From Coprinus comatus (lineage: Eukaryota > Basidiomycota > Agaricomycetes > Agaricales > Agaricaceae), in the NCBI GenBank assembly GCA_034638255.1, contig JAWPGT010000008.1, positions 682,001-746,000 of the forward strand: 64,000 bases of DNA, written 5' to 3'. Below are positions 25,801 through 40,100 of the stretch, piece by piece. Position 1 is the stretch's first letter. Each line of letters opens with the position of its first letter. A program made the translations under genes and the position numbers. The notes under the pieces are model-generated. The model saw only the letters and a program-made list of their open reading frames with translations. It did no database searches and was not told where the DNA came from.

Positions 25801-26992
25801 TACTATCCTCCCTATCCTTTCCTTTATTCGATGGCTTACAAGGGGTAGAAGTCATCTGCTGTCCATGATCCATAGACATATTCAACTCAATCGCACTACC
25901 AAGCAATTGAGAATCCACATCAAAACCCAACCCCGGTGGTGGAAAATCGGGCAAATCCAGTTGTTTTGCCATTGACACATCAAATGAACCATCCGCTCCG
26001 AAATCAGGAGGAGCCATAGGACCCGACATTGACATATCCATCGATTCAAATTCATCTAAATTCATCGACTTGTCATTCCCACTTCCATTCGAATTCTCCA
26101 TAGGTGTAAATATACCATTCAAAGATGGTCGTGATTTATGACCACCAGGAGGTGAACTCCTCATTACAATAGGAGTACCCGATTGAGTTGTACCCAATTG
26201 ATTAAGTCGATCCATAAATGATGTATGTTCAGGTGCTCGTAATTCTTGAGGTGGAGAAAGGAAATTTTCTTCCAAAGATTCTTCTGGACTGATAACTTTA
26301 AACGCATCGCGAGAGAAAAACCGTACATTCTGTCCAGTTCCTGGGGTATTAGGTCCACGAAGTATTGATCTGACAGAATTGAATTTCTGATCCATAGGTG
26401 AATCCATAGAAGGTTTACTGTCATTGGTTGTCGTGCGTAAGAGATCAAAAGACGTTCTTAGTCCCAATGATCGAACAGTTTCTTGTGAAGGATTGGTTTT
26501 ATGCCTTGTTTGTTCATCCGAAGGCTGAGGTAAAGAAGATTGCGAACCTAGGACGGAAATAACACAACATCAGAAATCACCGTTCAAACAACATTTAATA
26601 AGAAACATACCATTACCATTACCAAATGGTAAACTAGCTTTCAACTTCTTCGGTAGCAATCTAAGGGAAGGCGATGGTGCCCTAACAGAATCCGATTCCT
26701 TTGGACCTCGTTTGAAAATAGATCGTTTTGAAGGTGAAGGAGGAGGACTTTGTGAATGTTGTGGTACTTCAGGATGATTATGATGAAAATGTGATAGATT
26801 AGGATGTTGTTCAAGAACCCTCGACATGACTTCAGTTTGTCCATTAGTCCAAGTCTGGGATTGATATCCAGACCGTGGTGAATTCGAATTCGTTCGTTGT
26901 GATTGTTGTTGTGTATTGTAATTGCTTTCTTCCGGTTGTACATTTGTGCTCCTGGTTGGTTTACCAAGGACTGACTGAAATTTAGCCCACAT
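22877..26992 (-). CDS. Very long coiled-coil protein, cytoskeletal or spindle-pole type
   Basis: The product is about 1,300 residues in four main exons. The first begins MWAKFQSVLGKP at 26992. An intron at about 26549-26608 leads to a long exon, and introns at 24099-24153 and 23490-23541 follow. The N-terminal third is low-complexity and basic/Ser/Pro-rich, and carries TPGTGQNVRFFSRDAFKVIS. From about residue 480 to 1,100 it is almost continuous heptad coiled coil (Glu/Lys/Arg/Gln-rich with spaced Leu). The last 200 residues are Ser/Thr/Arg-rich with four repeats of the SNxVKSPT(S/T) kind, possible kinase or microtubule-binding sites. I recall Agaricomycete relatives only as uncharacterised proteins. 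The Cnn_1N signature of Mto1/Pcp1-type spindle-pole proteins is not visible, so that role is a guess. One extra base near 24627-24634 shifts the frame inside the coil; removing it joins MKRLIAEE to IKEMRERERQYR. Confidence 0.75.
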
Positions 26993-27950
26993 TATTACAA
27001 AAAAAAACCCCCCGTTTCGTTCTGTGCGTGAAATAAAATATCAAGAAAGAGGGTTTGTTATCCCTTGCGATAGACCTCGCTGTGGGTTATGTATGAAATA
27101 TTCTCGCTGAGATCTGCGAGGAGTGGTTGAGTTGATGGTCCCCGCGAGAGAAAAGACGTGTGCCGAACTATGTGTGTGTGACAAAGTCTGTAACGCGACC
27201 TAGTTTCAACCTTACGACGCGTCTGTCACGTGGTGTTCAACCCTACATCTTGTGCTCGTGAGCAGTTTTTTTGTACACCTGAGTGATAAGATTAGATTAT
27301 GACATACTATGTATCGTCATTGTCAATCTCGTATCGCCCCTGCCAACGTTCATAGACTACTTAACATTCGAATAATACCCCTTCTATCACCGAAATATGA
27401 ACGTGGTAGAAGTGAAACGTTCGATACGCAACCCGAGGTATATTCTTCGTATCAGAAAACTTCTGGTCTATGTACTAGTGGGACTGTTATTAGATCGTCT
27501 ATAGTAATAGTAAAAAGGCTCCGACTCCGACGATATGAAGGGAATTGTCCGGGAATTACTCGGTATCCATGCTTAGTACTCCCTGTGCCAAATGGACCTT
27601 CTAGTGTTGTGCTTATGGTGTCAATCAGAACACGGTAATGGACTCTGCGAAACATTGGTCTCTCGGAGGGCGGAGGGTTACAAGTAATGACAGGGTTCAT
27701 CTCCGTCCAAATTTCATTAATCAAATCATCCTTCCGCATAATATATTTGTAGTTGCGGAAAATCTACTCGGCTCAACATACACGGCGATTTGATCTTTGT
27801 CAGAAGGGAAAATGTTCAACGCCAATACTTTCTTTCGAGAAATCTAAATACCAAAATATTGATAGCATTACAGTCTTTTGTTTATTTTATGTACATGGGT
27901 TGTATACAGTCTAGTGGAACATTTCCATTTCCTATCAACTCAAAAACAAT
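26993..27950. other. Intergenic, coiled-coil promoter and gpd copy 1 3' flank
   Basis: No gene is supported here. Two overlapping frames of about 100 codons on opposite strands (27309-27638 + and 27452-27739 -) have no recognisable motif and look like chance. The segment should hold the promoter of the minus-strand coiled-coil gene and the 3' UTR of the upstream GAPDH gene. Confidence 0.5.
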
Positions 27951-29476
<1,526 letters not shown>

Positions 29477-29986
29477 TGATGACGAGTTATGTGGTGGAGA
29501 TGATTGAAGGGGGGTAAATGAGAAGATGCGGAATGTTGGTGATCGATTGGCCTTTATGTAGGCAGATTTATCGATGTCATCATAGCCAATCAACAATACC
29601 TGAGCCCGTTCTGGAAGCCATGGGGAATATTCCAATCTTAGGGGACCCCATTTGCATATTTGGCTGGGGCGGAAACCTGTGCGCGCAATATGTAATCATC
29701 GGATGTAGTGACCAACCAACCACAGTCGGTCTTCCTGGGTCTAACCGGGATACTCAGGAGCTGCGTCAAATTCACACAAGTTCGGGCACTCCGCGCACGT
29801 CCGTCTCCCTCCGTTCGTCGTTGCCTCTACGAGTGTCCTTGAGCGAGTCCAGACTGCGAGGTATCCCTTTTTGAATGCATAACTCATCGATGACGTCAGG
29901 GACTAGCAAATGATAAAATCGACAACATCATGATGAATTAAAATAGACCCCATTACAAACTCATCCACACATGTACTTATTGCTAT
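29477..29986. promoter_or_regulatory. Promoter region of gpd copy 1
   Basis: This 510-bp space lies between the stop of the upstream GAPDH gene and the start of copy 1, both on the minus strand. It must hold the 3' UTR of one and the promoter of the other. A pyrimidine-rich patch on the minus strand just before the ATG (about 29490-29530) fits the CT-rich start region usual for strongly expressed fungal glycolytic genes. I mark no specific factor site. Confidence 0.5.
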
Positions 29987-31420
<1,434 letters not shown>

Positions 31421-33213
31421 ATTCTGATTCTTGGGTAAAGAGTTATGAGGGTGGTATGGGAGTTACAAGTAAACACGAATGAAAGACTTCGTTCTTGGTT
31501 GAAGTCTTAAATACCCTCTCCATCTAAGCAAGTTTCAACAATGTCATCGCTTGCGTAATTAAAATTTGTCTCAGAATACATGTAGTCCTCGGATGTCGTC
31601 TGGGACGCGTGTTACTATTTATTATGTTAATTACTGTTACGCCTACACCAGAGGACGTAGCTATATTTTACGAATGGGGGGGGGGCAGTGGCCATGTTTC
31701 GGATTTCAAGAAATAGTGAGATTCAGATGGTATGTATCCAAGTCTGGTGACGGACGCTCAGAGAACAGAGTGTCAGAGACAGAAAGATATTACAACCCAC
31801 TGCCTTGTAATTTCCCTTACCATTATCCATTTGCAATTTTTTTGTGAATGTAGTTGATTACTTGAATTGGAACCATGTTCCCTAATAATAATCTCCCCAC
31901 CATTAAAATATTAACACCTAACACCTTCTACCAGACCGCTTCACAGTCAAAGATAGTTAACAACCAACTGGGTCCAAGGACCTAGGGGTACCTCACCTCC
32001 TCCAATACGCCCCAAGCCCAATCAAAAGTCAATTAAATGAACCTTCAATACTCACGTTATTAAACATTTGAACTCCTATGATATAATACTAGTATATGAT
32101 ACAGAATATACAACCAAGTTACTACAAACTACTACTACTACTACTGTACATAGTGATATATTAGATGACAGAAAAACAATAATTAAAGTTATATAAGGAC
32201 CCTCTGCAAGTTTACAAACAAACAAAAAAAGAAAGCATTCCAACCCTGGAGGTTATCATCACCGAATTAAATTAATTCAATATCAATAAAACCGTTTATC
32301 AGCGGCCGCCAGTCAGTGCATAATAAAGGAAAAAAGAATGAGAATGAATTTTTATTTTTCGCGAGAAAAGTAAAAAAAGTGAGCGTAAAACAGTAAAAAA
32401 GTAAGGTGTAGGAAGTAATTGTAAAAAGTAAGTGTAAAAAGTAAGTGTAAAAAGTAAGTGTAAAAAAAAAAAAACAGTAAAAAAAAAACAGTAAAACTAA
32501 ATAAATAAAAACTACGTAAAACGGTAAACAGTAAACAATATCCTCTAAAACCAAAAAACCAATCTACGGTATACACCAAAAACCAAAACCATCCTTGAGA
32601 TAGCTTTTTTATATATCGTAATGCAATATCCCGTCTATGCGTAGTTACAAATCACGCCCTCGCACGCACACACCAAGAAAAAAAAACAAAGAAAAAAACG
32701 AAACAAAAACAAAAATTGAACCAATGGTGATGCCGGACAATACAATGAACAATGAATATTTGAACAAATGACACGAGATCCAAGAGAGAGAGAGCCAAGA
32801 TATTTAAAGTGAGAGTGGGAGTGATAGTGAGAGAGTTCCAAGCTTGTAAGTTGATGACAGAAAAAGAAAAAGGGTAAAAAGCTTGATATTTTGTGGAGAA
32901 AAGGTTTTTGATAGTCATATAACACACAGACACAAGTAAAAAAGAAAAAGAAAAAAAGGGTAAGAGTGAGAGATAAAGAGAACGAGAACGAGTTAAGAAA
33001 AGAGAGAGATGCAGAGTAAAAAAAAAAAAGAGGAAAAAAACAATTGGGAACGTGAGGTAAAGAACTCAATAATCGATTGTAAAACGTAATGAAGAAAACT
33101 TTTGGAAAGGACAACAAAAAGCGGACCAACAACAAAAAAAAGAAGCACAAAAAAAAGAAACACAAAAAAAGAAATCCACAACATCCTTTAAGCTCAAAGC
33201 TTCATCCACATCT
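31421..33213. other. Intergenic: gpd2 promoter and importin-beta 3' flank
   Basis: The first several hundred bases precede the gpd copy 2 start and should contain its promoter; a G run lies at about 31676-31686. From about 32320 to 33130 the plus strand is strongly A-rich. No gene is seen. Minus-strand open frames there are long Phe/Leu runs read from poly(T) and are not credible proteins. Confidence 0.6.
32425..32470. repeat. Short tandem repeat, GTAAGTGTAAAAA-type unit
   Basis: Three near-perfect copies of a 13-nt unit stand in tandem, within an A-rich tract rich in related GTAAAA words. It is non-coding and downstream of the importin-beta stop. Confidence 0.8.
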
Positions 33214-36200
33214 TCAACGAGTCGCAATCTTAATCATCTATACCAAAAAAATTATCATCAGTTTCCAGATTCCAAATCACAAAACCAACCAACCAAATAA
33301 AAAAAAAGAAAAGCAAAGGCAAAATTAAAAGCAAAAAAAAAAAAAAACTAACCTCCCTAGCCCACCGCATAGTCTTCCTAGTCTCACCAGGCATCTTAAA
33401 CTTACTTCTCAACTCATTAGCAATCCAACCTTGCAACAACAACCCTTTAATCTCTCCTCTAGGAAAACTATCCGCCAAATCTCCAAGTAATCCAAACGAT
33501 AATCTCATAGTAGCATCTGTCTTATCTTCATCTTTCAAACATCTTTGAATCAAATCTAGAATAGATTGAATATGATTCAATAGAATCGGTGCTATGAAGG
33601 GGGTGGGGGGTAAGGAGTAAATATTTTAGTATTAGTATTAAATGTTAATTAAAATAAATACCTTTATCAGTCTTCTTAAATCCAGTAACAATCCCCGTAT
33701 ATGCCTCTAAAATCCCTTCTCTCAAACTCCCCACATAATCCACAAGATCATAATCCAACGGATTAGGTTCAACCATTCCAGCCTGTTTAAGTACACTCAT
33801 AGTAGTTTCAAAATAAACATCAAACCCAGGTCCAACAGCCAACGCAATATCACCAAAACAGCTCAAAATTGAAACCTTCACATTCCTATTCAACACTTCC
33901 GATTGCAAATTTTCAAGAAGAACTGTCATAAACGGTCCTGCGTATTGTGCTGATTGTTCACCTAGAGCACGAGAGATGTCTCCGATTAAACCAACAGCAA
34001 CTGTACATAGTTGAGTGTCTTCGTGAGATTTGAGTGCTGGGTAAAGATAAGGAAGGAGAGCTGGGATATACGGTGCGAATTGTGTATCTAATGCTATTAT
34101 TGTTATTAGTATTCACGTTTTTTTTTTTTAAAATCTTCAAGAAAAAGAACGTACAAGAAGCAAGAGCACCAATGACCAAAAAGGTATCTTCAATAACTGT
34201 AGAAGCCTTCCCAGCAGCTTGAACAAGTTGTAAACAGAGCGTCATAATTCTATCAGCCATAGGTTGAATCCCAGCCTCCAACTTTCTAATAACACTCATA
34301 ACAACATTGCAAAGGTTGCTTTGTAAATCGTTCCAGTTATTTCTATCATCGATACCGACAATTTGATTCTAAATGAAAACTCAGTAAACACGCTCAAAGG
34401 AAAGTCAACAGGGAAACATACATGGATACTCAAGAGATGTTCCATACGATTAAGAATCGTAACAACAGTACTTTGCACAACAGGAACCACATCCGCTGTA
34501 GCTTGGGAGAGATAAGCAGCGATAGAATGATAAGCTGCAGTCCTATAATTAGCTTCATTACTTCCACTAAAAAAGAACATCAATATTTTACACCCATCAA
34601 ACAAAAAAGAACTCACCTCTCAGTAACTCTCAAAAGCGCATCAACAATACCCGGATAATAAGGTGAAAGTGGTCCACTCTGACTTTCATTCCCATCTTCA
34701 TCATAATAGCTTCCACCAAGCTGTTCCGCCAAATTCTTGAGAGCCCAACAACAATTTGTAATAATCCTAGGTGAATCCCCCAAACCATTAACAAGAGCAG
34801 AAACAAGAGGATGTAGATGAACATCCGTCTTGATAGTCGTAACCATCAAATCCGAAATCCTTCCAAGTGTCCAAGCAGTAGTATCCTTCACATGCATATT
34901 CGAATCATTCATCATCGAAATCAAAAGCGGAAGTGCTTGGTTAACAAGTGGCGTCAAAACACTAGGATCCGGTCCATCCAATATCGATCCAAATGTCATA
35001 ACAGCAGCTTCACGTTGATGCCAATCTTCCGATTTAATATTAGCTTCGATGAATGGAATAACTGGTGGTACGATAGCATCTTGAACTGCCAATGCTAACA
35101 GATTCAAACATGTAGCAGCTGCCATGGAAACATTCCATTCATCTTCATCAGCATCTTCTTCTTGTTGAGTTAGCAATTGCAAAAGAACTGGAACGATTTC
35201 AGGTAACGCGATCTTTGCAAATTGTCTTGATTCAGCTTCAGGTTGTTCACCATATTCTATCGCCTAAATCAAAATTCCGATCAAAAAAAAAAAGCTGTTG
35301 AATTTCCAAAGAAGGATGATAACGGTCAAAAGAGCACAGACCTCCTGAGCCTCCACAGCTAATTCAACTTCTTCCTCACAAACAGTTGACCAAAACTCTA
35401 CAGCTTGTAGCGAAACAGATTCATCATGGTGTTTCATTCCCATCACGGTCAACTAGGGCATATGAACCATGTTTGATAAGCAACGATAAGTTTTGATCGA
35501 TGAGGCAAAATAGACGTACACCAAAGAGCGCTTGTTCCATATACAAGGCCATCTTGTCGTAATAGAGACCCATAATCCGCACAAGACATTCAAAAGCACC
35601 GACTTGGACGGGAACTGAACCATTCTGTGTAGCCTCACACACGACTTGCATGATGTAATTCCGTTCACCCTGATTATTGTCAAGCGTTAATGAAAGAGTT
35701 GGTTAAAAGACATCGTGCATACCTCGCGTTCAAAGTTTTCACGAATGAATTCGAGGGAATTATACAAAGCATGGATAGCAGCCAATTGAACTTCAGGTGA
35801 AGGTTCTTCTTTTCTTGCGCCATGTATAACAGCAGTCAAAATCTCATTCGATCTTAGACTAAGAATTTCAGGTTTCTATAAGCAGCAGTAAAAAAAAAAA
35901 AACACGAGTCAACGGAAAAAAGAAAGAGGGTAGCAAAGAAAAAAGGGAGAAGACGCACGATAACTTCGCAGATATACCCGATAGTCTGCAATGTGGCCAT
36001 TCTCAAACACGTATTACCAGCATCATTAACAAACTGCAACAGCAAACCAATCAACTCTGACCACTGATCACAAGGCAATTCAACAGCAGCAATAGCAGCA
36101 ACAACTTGAGAAGCAAAATTGCCTGCTTTTTGCTGAGGAGAAGCCAAAGTAACAAGAGCCTCTTGTTTGATTGCATTCTTTGTATCGGTGTTCAGTGAGA

Positions 36201-36620
36201 GCCATCTGTGGGCATATTCTGCTTGACGCGCTGATTCCTGTATAGAAAGTCAATTGCGATTGAGTGATGAGATTTATTGGGGGGGTGTAGGAGAAGCCTT
36301 ACGCGAGCTGAAAGGGCGTTCTTGAGGGCGAGACCAGCAGCGTTCCTCACATGCAGTGGAGCATTTTCATTTGCAAGTACATTAGATAGCATAACCATGT
36401 ACTCTGGCTGTTTAATGCAGCATTAGCATCAACAAAAAAAAAAAAAAAAAACAATAAACAAAAGGGCACGGACGTAGTTTTCGCGCGACGCAACCTCGAG
36501 CTTATGGGTAGCATCCTGTCTGACATTTGCATCTGTGGGATATAAGGATGATAAAGAGTGAGAAAGAACAAGAAAAGTACCTGCAGAGAGTGTATTGGCA
36601 AGGAGGTCTGTGGCGTTCAT
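33214..36620 (-). CDS. KAP95: Importin subunit beta-1 (karyopherin beta)
   Basis: This nuclear import receptor binds importin alpha, cargo and Ran-GTP and passes through the nuclear pore. The spliced frame starts [26 protein letters not shown]. It continues with [15 protein letters not shown] and [15 protein letters not shown] near the N-terminal Ran-binding HEAT repeats. It then runs in HEAT repeats through [18 protein letters not shown], an acidic loop [42 protein letters not shown] and [12 protein letters not shown], to the C-terminal repeat ending [15 protein letters not shown]. About a dozen short introns were followed with no frame break. The final exon is 24 nt (33214-33237) after an unusually T-rich intron. 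Length is about 860 residues, as expected. It shares a 62-bp intergenic space with LSM7, which is transcribed the other way. Confidence 0.95.
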
Positions 36621-36682
36621 GGTCGTTTGAGAGAGAGCGTTTGATCTGCAATTTTCACACACTCCTCCCCATCCTCATCCAA
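36621..36682. promoter_or_regulatory. 62-bp bidirectional start region, importin-beta / LSM7
   Basis: Start codons of two divergent genes are separated by only 62 bp, so 5' UTRs and promoter elements must overlap or sit inside the genes. CTCC-rich words are visible and no TATA box is evident. Confidence 0.7.
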
Positions 36683-37073
36683 ATGGCTGTCAGTCCCTTT
36701 TTAATTCCCAATCCACACTCCATCCACTCACCATCCACAGCCACAGAAACAACAGGACAAACCAAAGAGAGAGGCTATCCTCGACCTCTCAAAGTATGTC
36801 AACGAACCAATCAGAGTAAAGTTCACCGGTGGAAGAGAGGTCACTGGTCTACTCAAGGGCTACGATCAACTGCTCAATCTAGTCCTAGACGAAGTCACTG
36901 AAAATCTACCAGGTATTATTCTATTATTTTATTATCCACTTATCCTGACTCTCTCTCCTTGCAGATGGCACCCGTTCTCTCGGTCTAGTCGTACTCAGAG
37001 GCCCACTCATCACCATCGTCAGTCCCGTCGACGGATCAGAGGAAATCGCCAACCCTTTCATGGGTCAAGAGTA
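36683..37073 (+). CDS. LSM7: U6 snRNA-associated Sm-like protein LSm7
   Basis: This is one subunit of two heptameric rings: Lsm2-8, which binds the U6 snRNA 3' end in the nucleus, and Lsm1-7, which binds oligoadenylated or oligouridylated mRNA 3' ends and promotes decapping. Three exons were read: ATGGCT at 36683-36688, 36741-36912, and 36965 to the stop at 37071-37073. The product of about 115 residues contains the Sm1 motif KYVNEPIRVKFTGGREVTGLLKGYD with LNLVLDEV, and the Sm2-like LGLVVLRGPLITIVSP, followed by IANPFMGQE as in other LSm7 proteins. Its 3' end faces the Cid1-like gene, whose stop is only 32 bp away, so 3' UTRs overlap. Confidence 0.95.
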
Positions 37074-37105
37074 GCCAATACTACATTTTGTACAATAATA
37101 ATATA

Positions 37106-40100
37106 TCACATTCCTCCACTAGCATGAAACCTCTCTTCCTCTTCTCTACTAACAACATCTCCAGGTCTCGGCGTATCCCCTCTCATACTCAACGAAGACA
37201 AACTATTCACCAACACATCATCCTGAATCTCTTCCAATCGATGTTCAACTCCATGTCCATGTCCATATCCATAGTAAGAAAACGGTAATCGAGGTGAACT
37301 ACCCACACTAGCACTCGCTCCCCTTCCTTTTGTAGAATACACCGTACTTGCATATCCATGAGCATGTCGAGGAGGTACCGTAGTCTGATAATAAACAGTA
37401 GATTTTTGAGGTGATGATCCCAATAAAGGACTACCACCACCCAACAACCTAGGTGAAGACGATCTTTCATGAAGCCATTGTGGTCTAGGACTAGAAGGTT
37501 GCGAACTTTTCAATCCATCACCTTCAGTTTGTGGTGAAGCAGGTAATGGCGTTATAAGTGCCAATTGAGCTTGAACTTGTTGGATTTGTTGTTGTAAAGC
37601 CATTTGTTGTTGTTGAATTTGACCAGCCGTTAACCCTTGTGCTTGAGCATGTGCATATGCATATACTTGAGCTTGAGCTTGAGCTTGCATTTGCAATTGC
37701 ATCTGTAACTGCATCTGCATCTGAATAGCCAATTGCGTTTGCGTTTGTGGAACTTGTAACGACGTTGATCCAGAAGGTGTCGTACCCACTCTATTATCTC
37801 TTTCTCTATCACCATGTTCACTTCCACCAGAACTTCCATTCGACATCCAACTAGAACTCAACGAACCCGACATCCCATTCCCACCACCACCTCCTCCACC
37901 AGTTCTCAAAGACCTAGGAGGACCAGAAGATGATCTCCTACTATTCTGCGACATCATACCTCCTCTACCACGACCTTTTCCTTCTCTACCACGTAACGAA
38001 AAACTAATAGGCGGAGATCCCGAATAATCCATATTTCCATTTCCATTTCCATAATCTCCCATCCCCATCCCATCCAAATCCAATTGTTGTTGATATTGAT
38101 GATACCTACTAAACCTTCCTCTTCCTCCAACATTATTATTATTATAATCACGGGTATATTGATGTCTTTCTTGCTGCTGTTGTTTTTGTTATTGTTGAGA
38201 AAAATTCCATCTTTTAGTAATTGTACTTGAACTAACCATATCATTCCACGAAGGTCTTCTATTCCCCTTCCCCATTCCCATTCCCATTCCCAATCTACTC
38301 CCTAATCCCGATCCTATCACATTATTATTAGTATTAGCATTAATATTAGTATTAAATTTTACCTTCAACAGTACTACTTCCTTCAATAGAAGTAGTAGGA
38401 CTAGTCCCATTACCACTTGTCCCTATTCCTGTTCCTGTTGTTGTTCCTAAAGAAACAAATCCCATAGCAGGTGATACATCATCACCTACACTACTCCCAG
38501 TTACACTCCCAGTTACACTCCCACCACTCCATTCTCCAAAACTAGGTATATGAGTATACCCATACCCACCACCAACCGATTTCGAATTCAAACGAGGATT
38601 AGGATTAGAAAATTGTAATAACTGAGAATATGAATTGGAATTGGAATTGGAATTGGGATTGGGATTGGGTGAAAGTGAAAGTTGTTGATGATAATAATTC
38701 AAACCAGAACCAGAGGAATAGGGATAAGAACCAGACACAGAAGAAGAATACGAATTTGGATTTGGATGAGAAATAGATGAAGATGAAAAACCAGCACCAA
38801 CACCACCACCACCAACACCAATACCTTCCGTATAACTCTTTACACTCCCAATTTCACCTTCTGTCATTTCTAGTTCTTGATTTAAGAAATCATCATCATC
38901 GTCCTCGTCATCGTCGTCTTCACTATCATCGTCACTATCATCACTATCATCATCATCACTAACGTCATCATCATCATCATCATCATCGTCTTGTTCTAAT
39001 TCCTCCTCAACTTCAATTCCCACTTCACTTTCACTTTCCGTTCTAGTAGCACCTATTCCCGTAGTTATAGATTCAAGTCCAAGTACCGGATTTTCATTCT
39101 CCTTCTCTTCCTCCGTTGACTTTGATTTCGACTTTGACTTTGATTTAGGTTTGGTTTTGGTTATCCCATTATTACTTTTATTCCCTTCACCAACCCTCTT
39201 TATCTTCGTCTTTGTCATCTTCGTCTTCGTCTTCGCTCCTTTCTCATCACCCTCCTCATCTCATCTTTAATCTCTCCTTCCCCTTCCCTATCACCTTCCC
39301 CTTCCTTCTCCTCCTCATTTCCTTCCTTCCCAACCTTCTCTTTCTCTTTCTCTTTCCCTTTCACCTTTCCCTTCTTCGTTTCCTTCTTCGTTTCCTTTCC
39401 CTTCTTCTTCCCATCCTTCATCTTTATCTTTATCCTTCTCTCACCACCACCACCATTATCCAAAACACTCCCTAACCCAAAACTCAACCTCAAACTCTCT
39501 CTAGCTTCAACAGATCTAGTCCCTAATTCAATTTTCATCCGACTCCGATTTTCATATAATCTTTTATCAGAATCATTAAAAAGTATCTGTGACTGTGATT
39601 GAGATTCGGATTGGGATTGAGATTGAGATTGAGATTGAGAGTGTGATTGAGATTTTTTAGGTGTCATGGTAGTTGAAACTGTCGTCGGTCTTTGTGTCGG
39701 TGTCGTTGTTGGATTTGGATTTGGATCTGGATGAGAATAAGAAGGTATCAGTGTCGATATATGAATTCCTTCAATACCAGTACCAGTACCAATTCCAGGT
39801 ACACCACCACCTATACTAAGTCCACCAACACCAACACCATCATCAACATTCTCATCAACGTCAACACCAATACCAACACCATCATCAGCACCAACAGACC
39901 CATATTCATGTTCATGTTCATGTTCGTGTATATCAGGAATACTAGACGGTGAAGTAAGTATATCGGAACTAATATGTCGATAACCACGTTGTTGTTGTTG
40001 TTGTCGATATTGTTGTCGATCCTGATCCTGATGTCGAAGGTGATTGTTATTGCGGTTGTGGTTGTGGTTGTGGTTGTGGTTGTGGTTATAAGGATTATAA

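Noticed and set aside
27309..27739. Overlapping 109- and 95-codon frames on opposite strands
   Set aside because: Neither has recognisable motifs or splice context. They lie in the expected promoter/3' flank space.
32635..33184. 176-codon minus-strand Phe/Leu/Ser frame resembling a membrane protein
   Set aside because: It is translated from poly(T) and AG-rich repeats, lacks any family motif, and sits in a typical non-coding tract.
38160..38225. In-frame TAA in a Gln-rich stretch of the Cid1-like tail, with CAA on both sides, resembling a readthrough context
   Set aside because: A 60-nt intron with GTTAGT donor, TACTAA branch site and CAACAG acceptor removes the stop and keeps frame, which is simpler.
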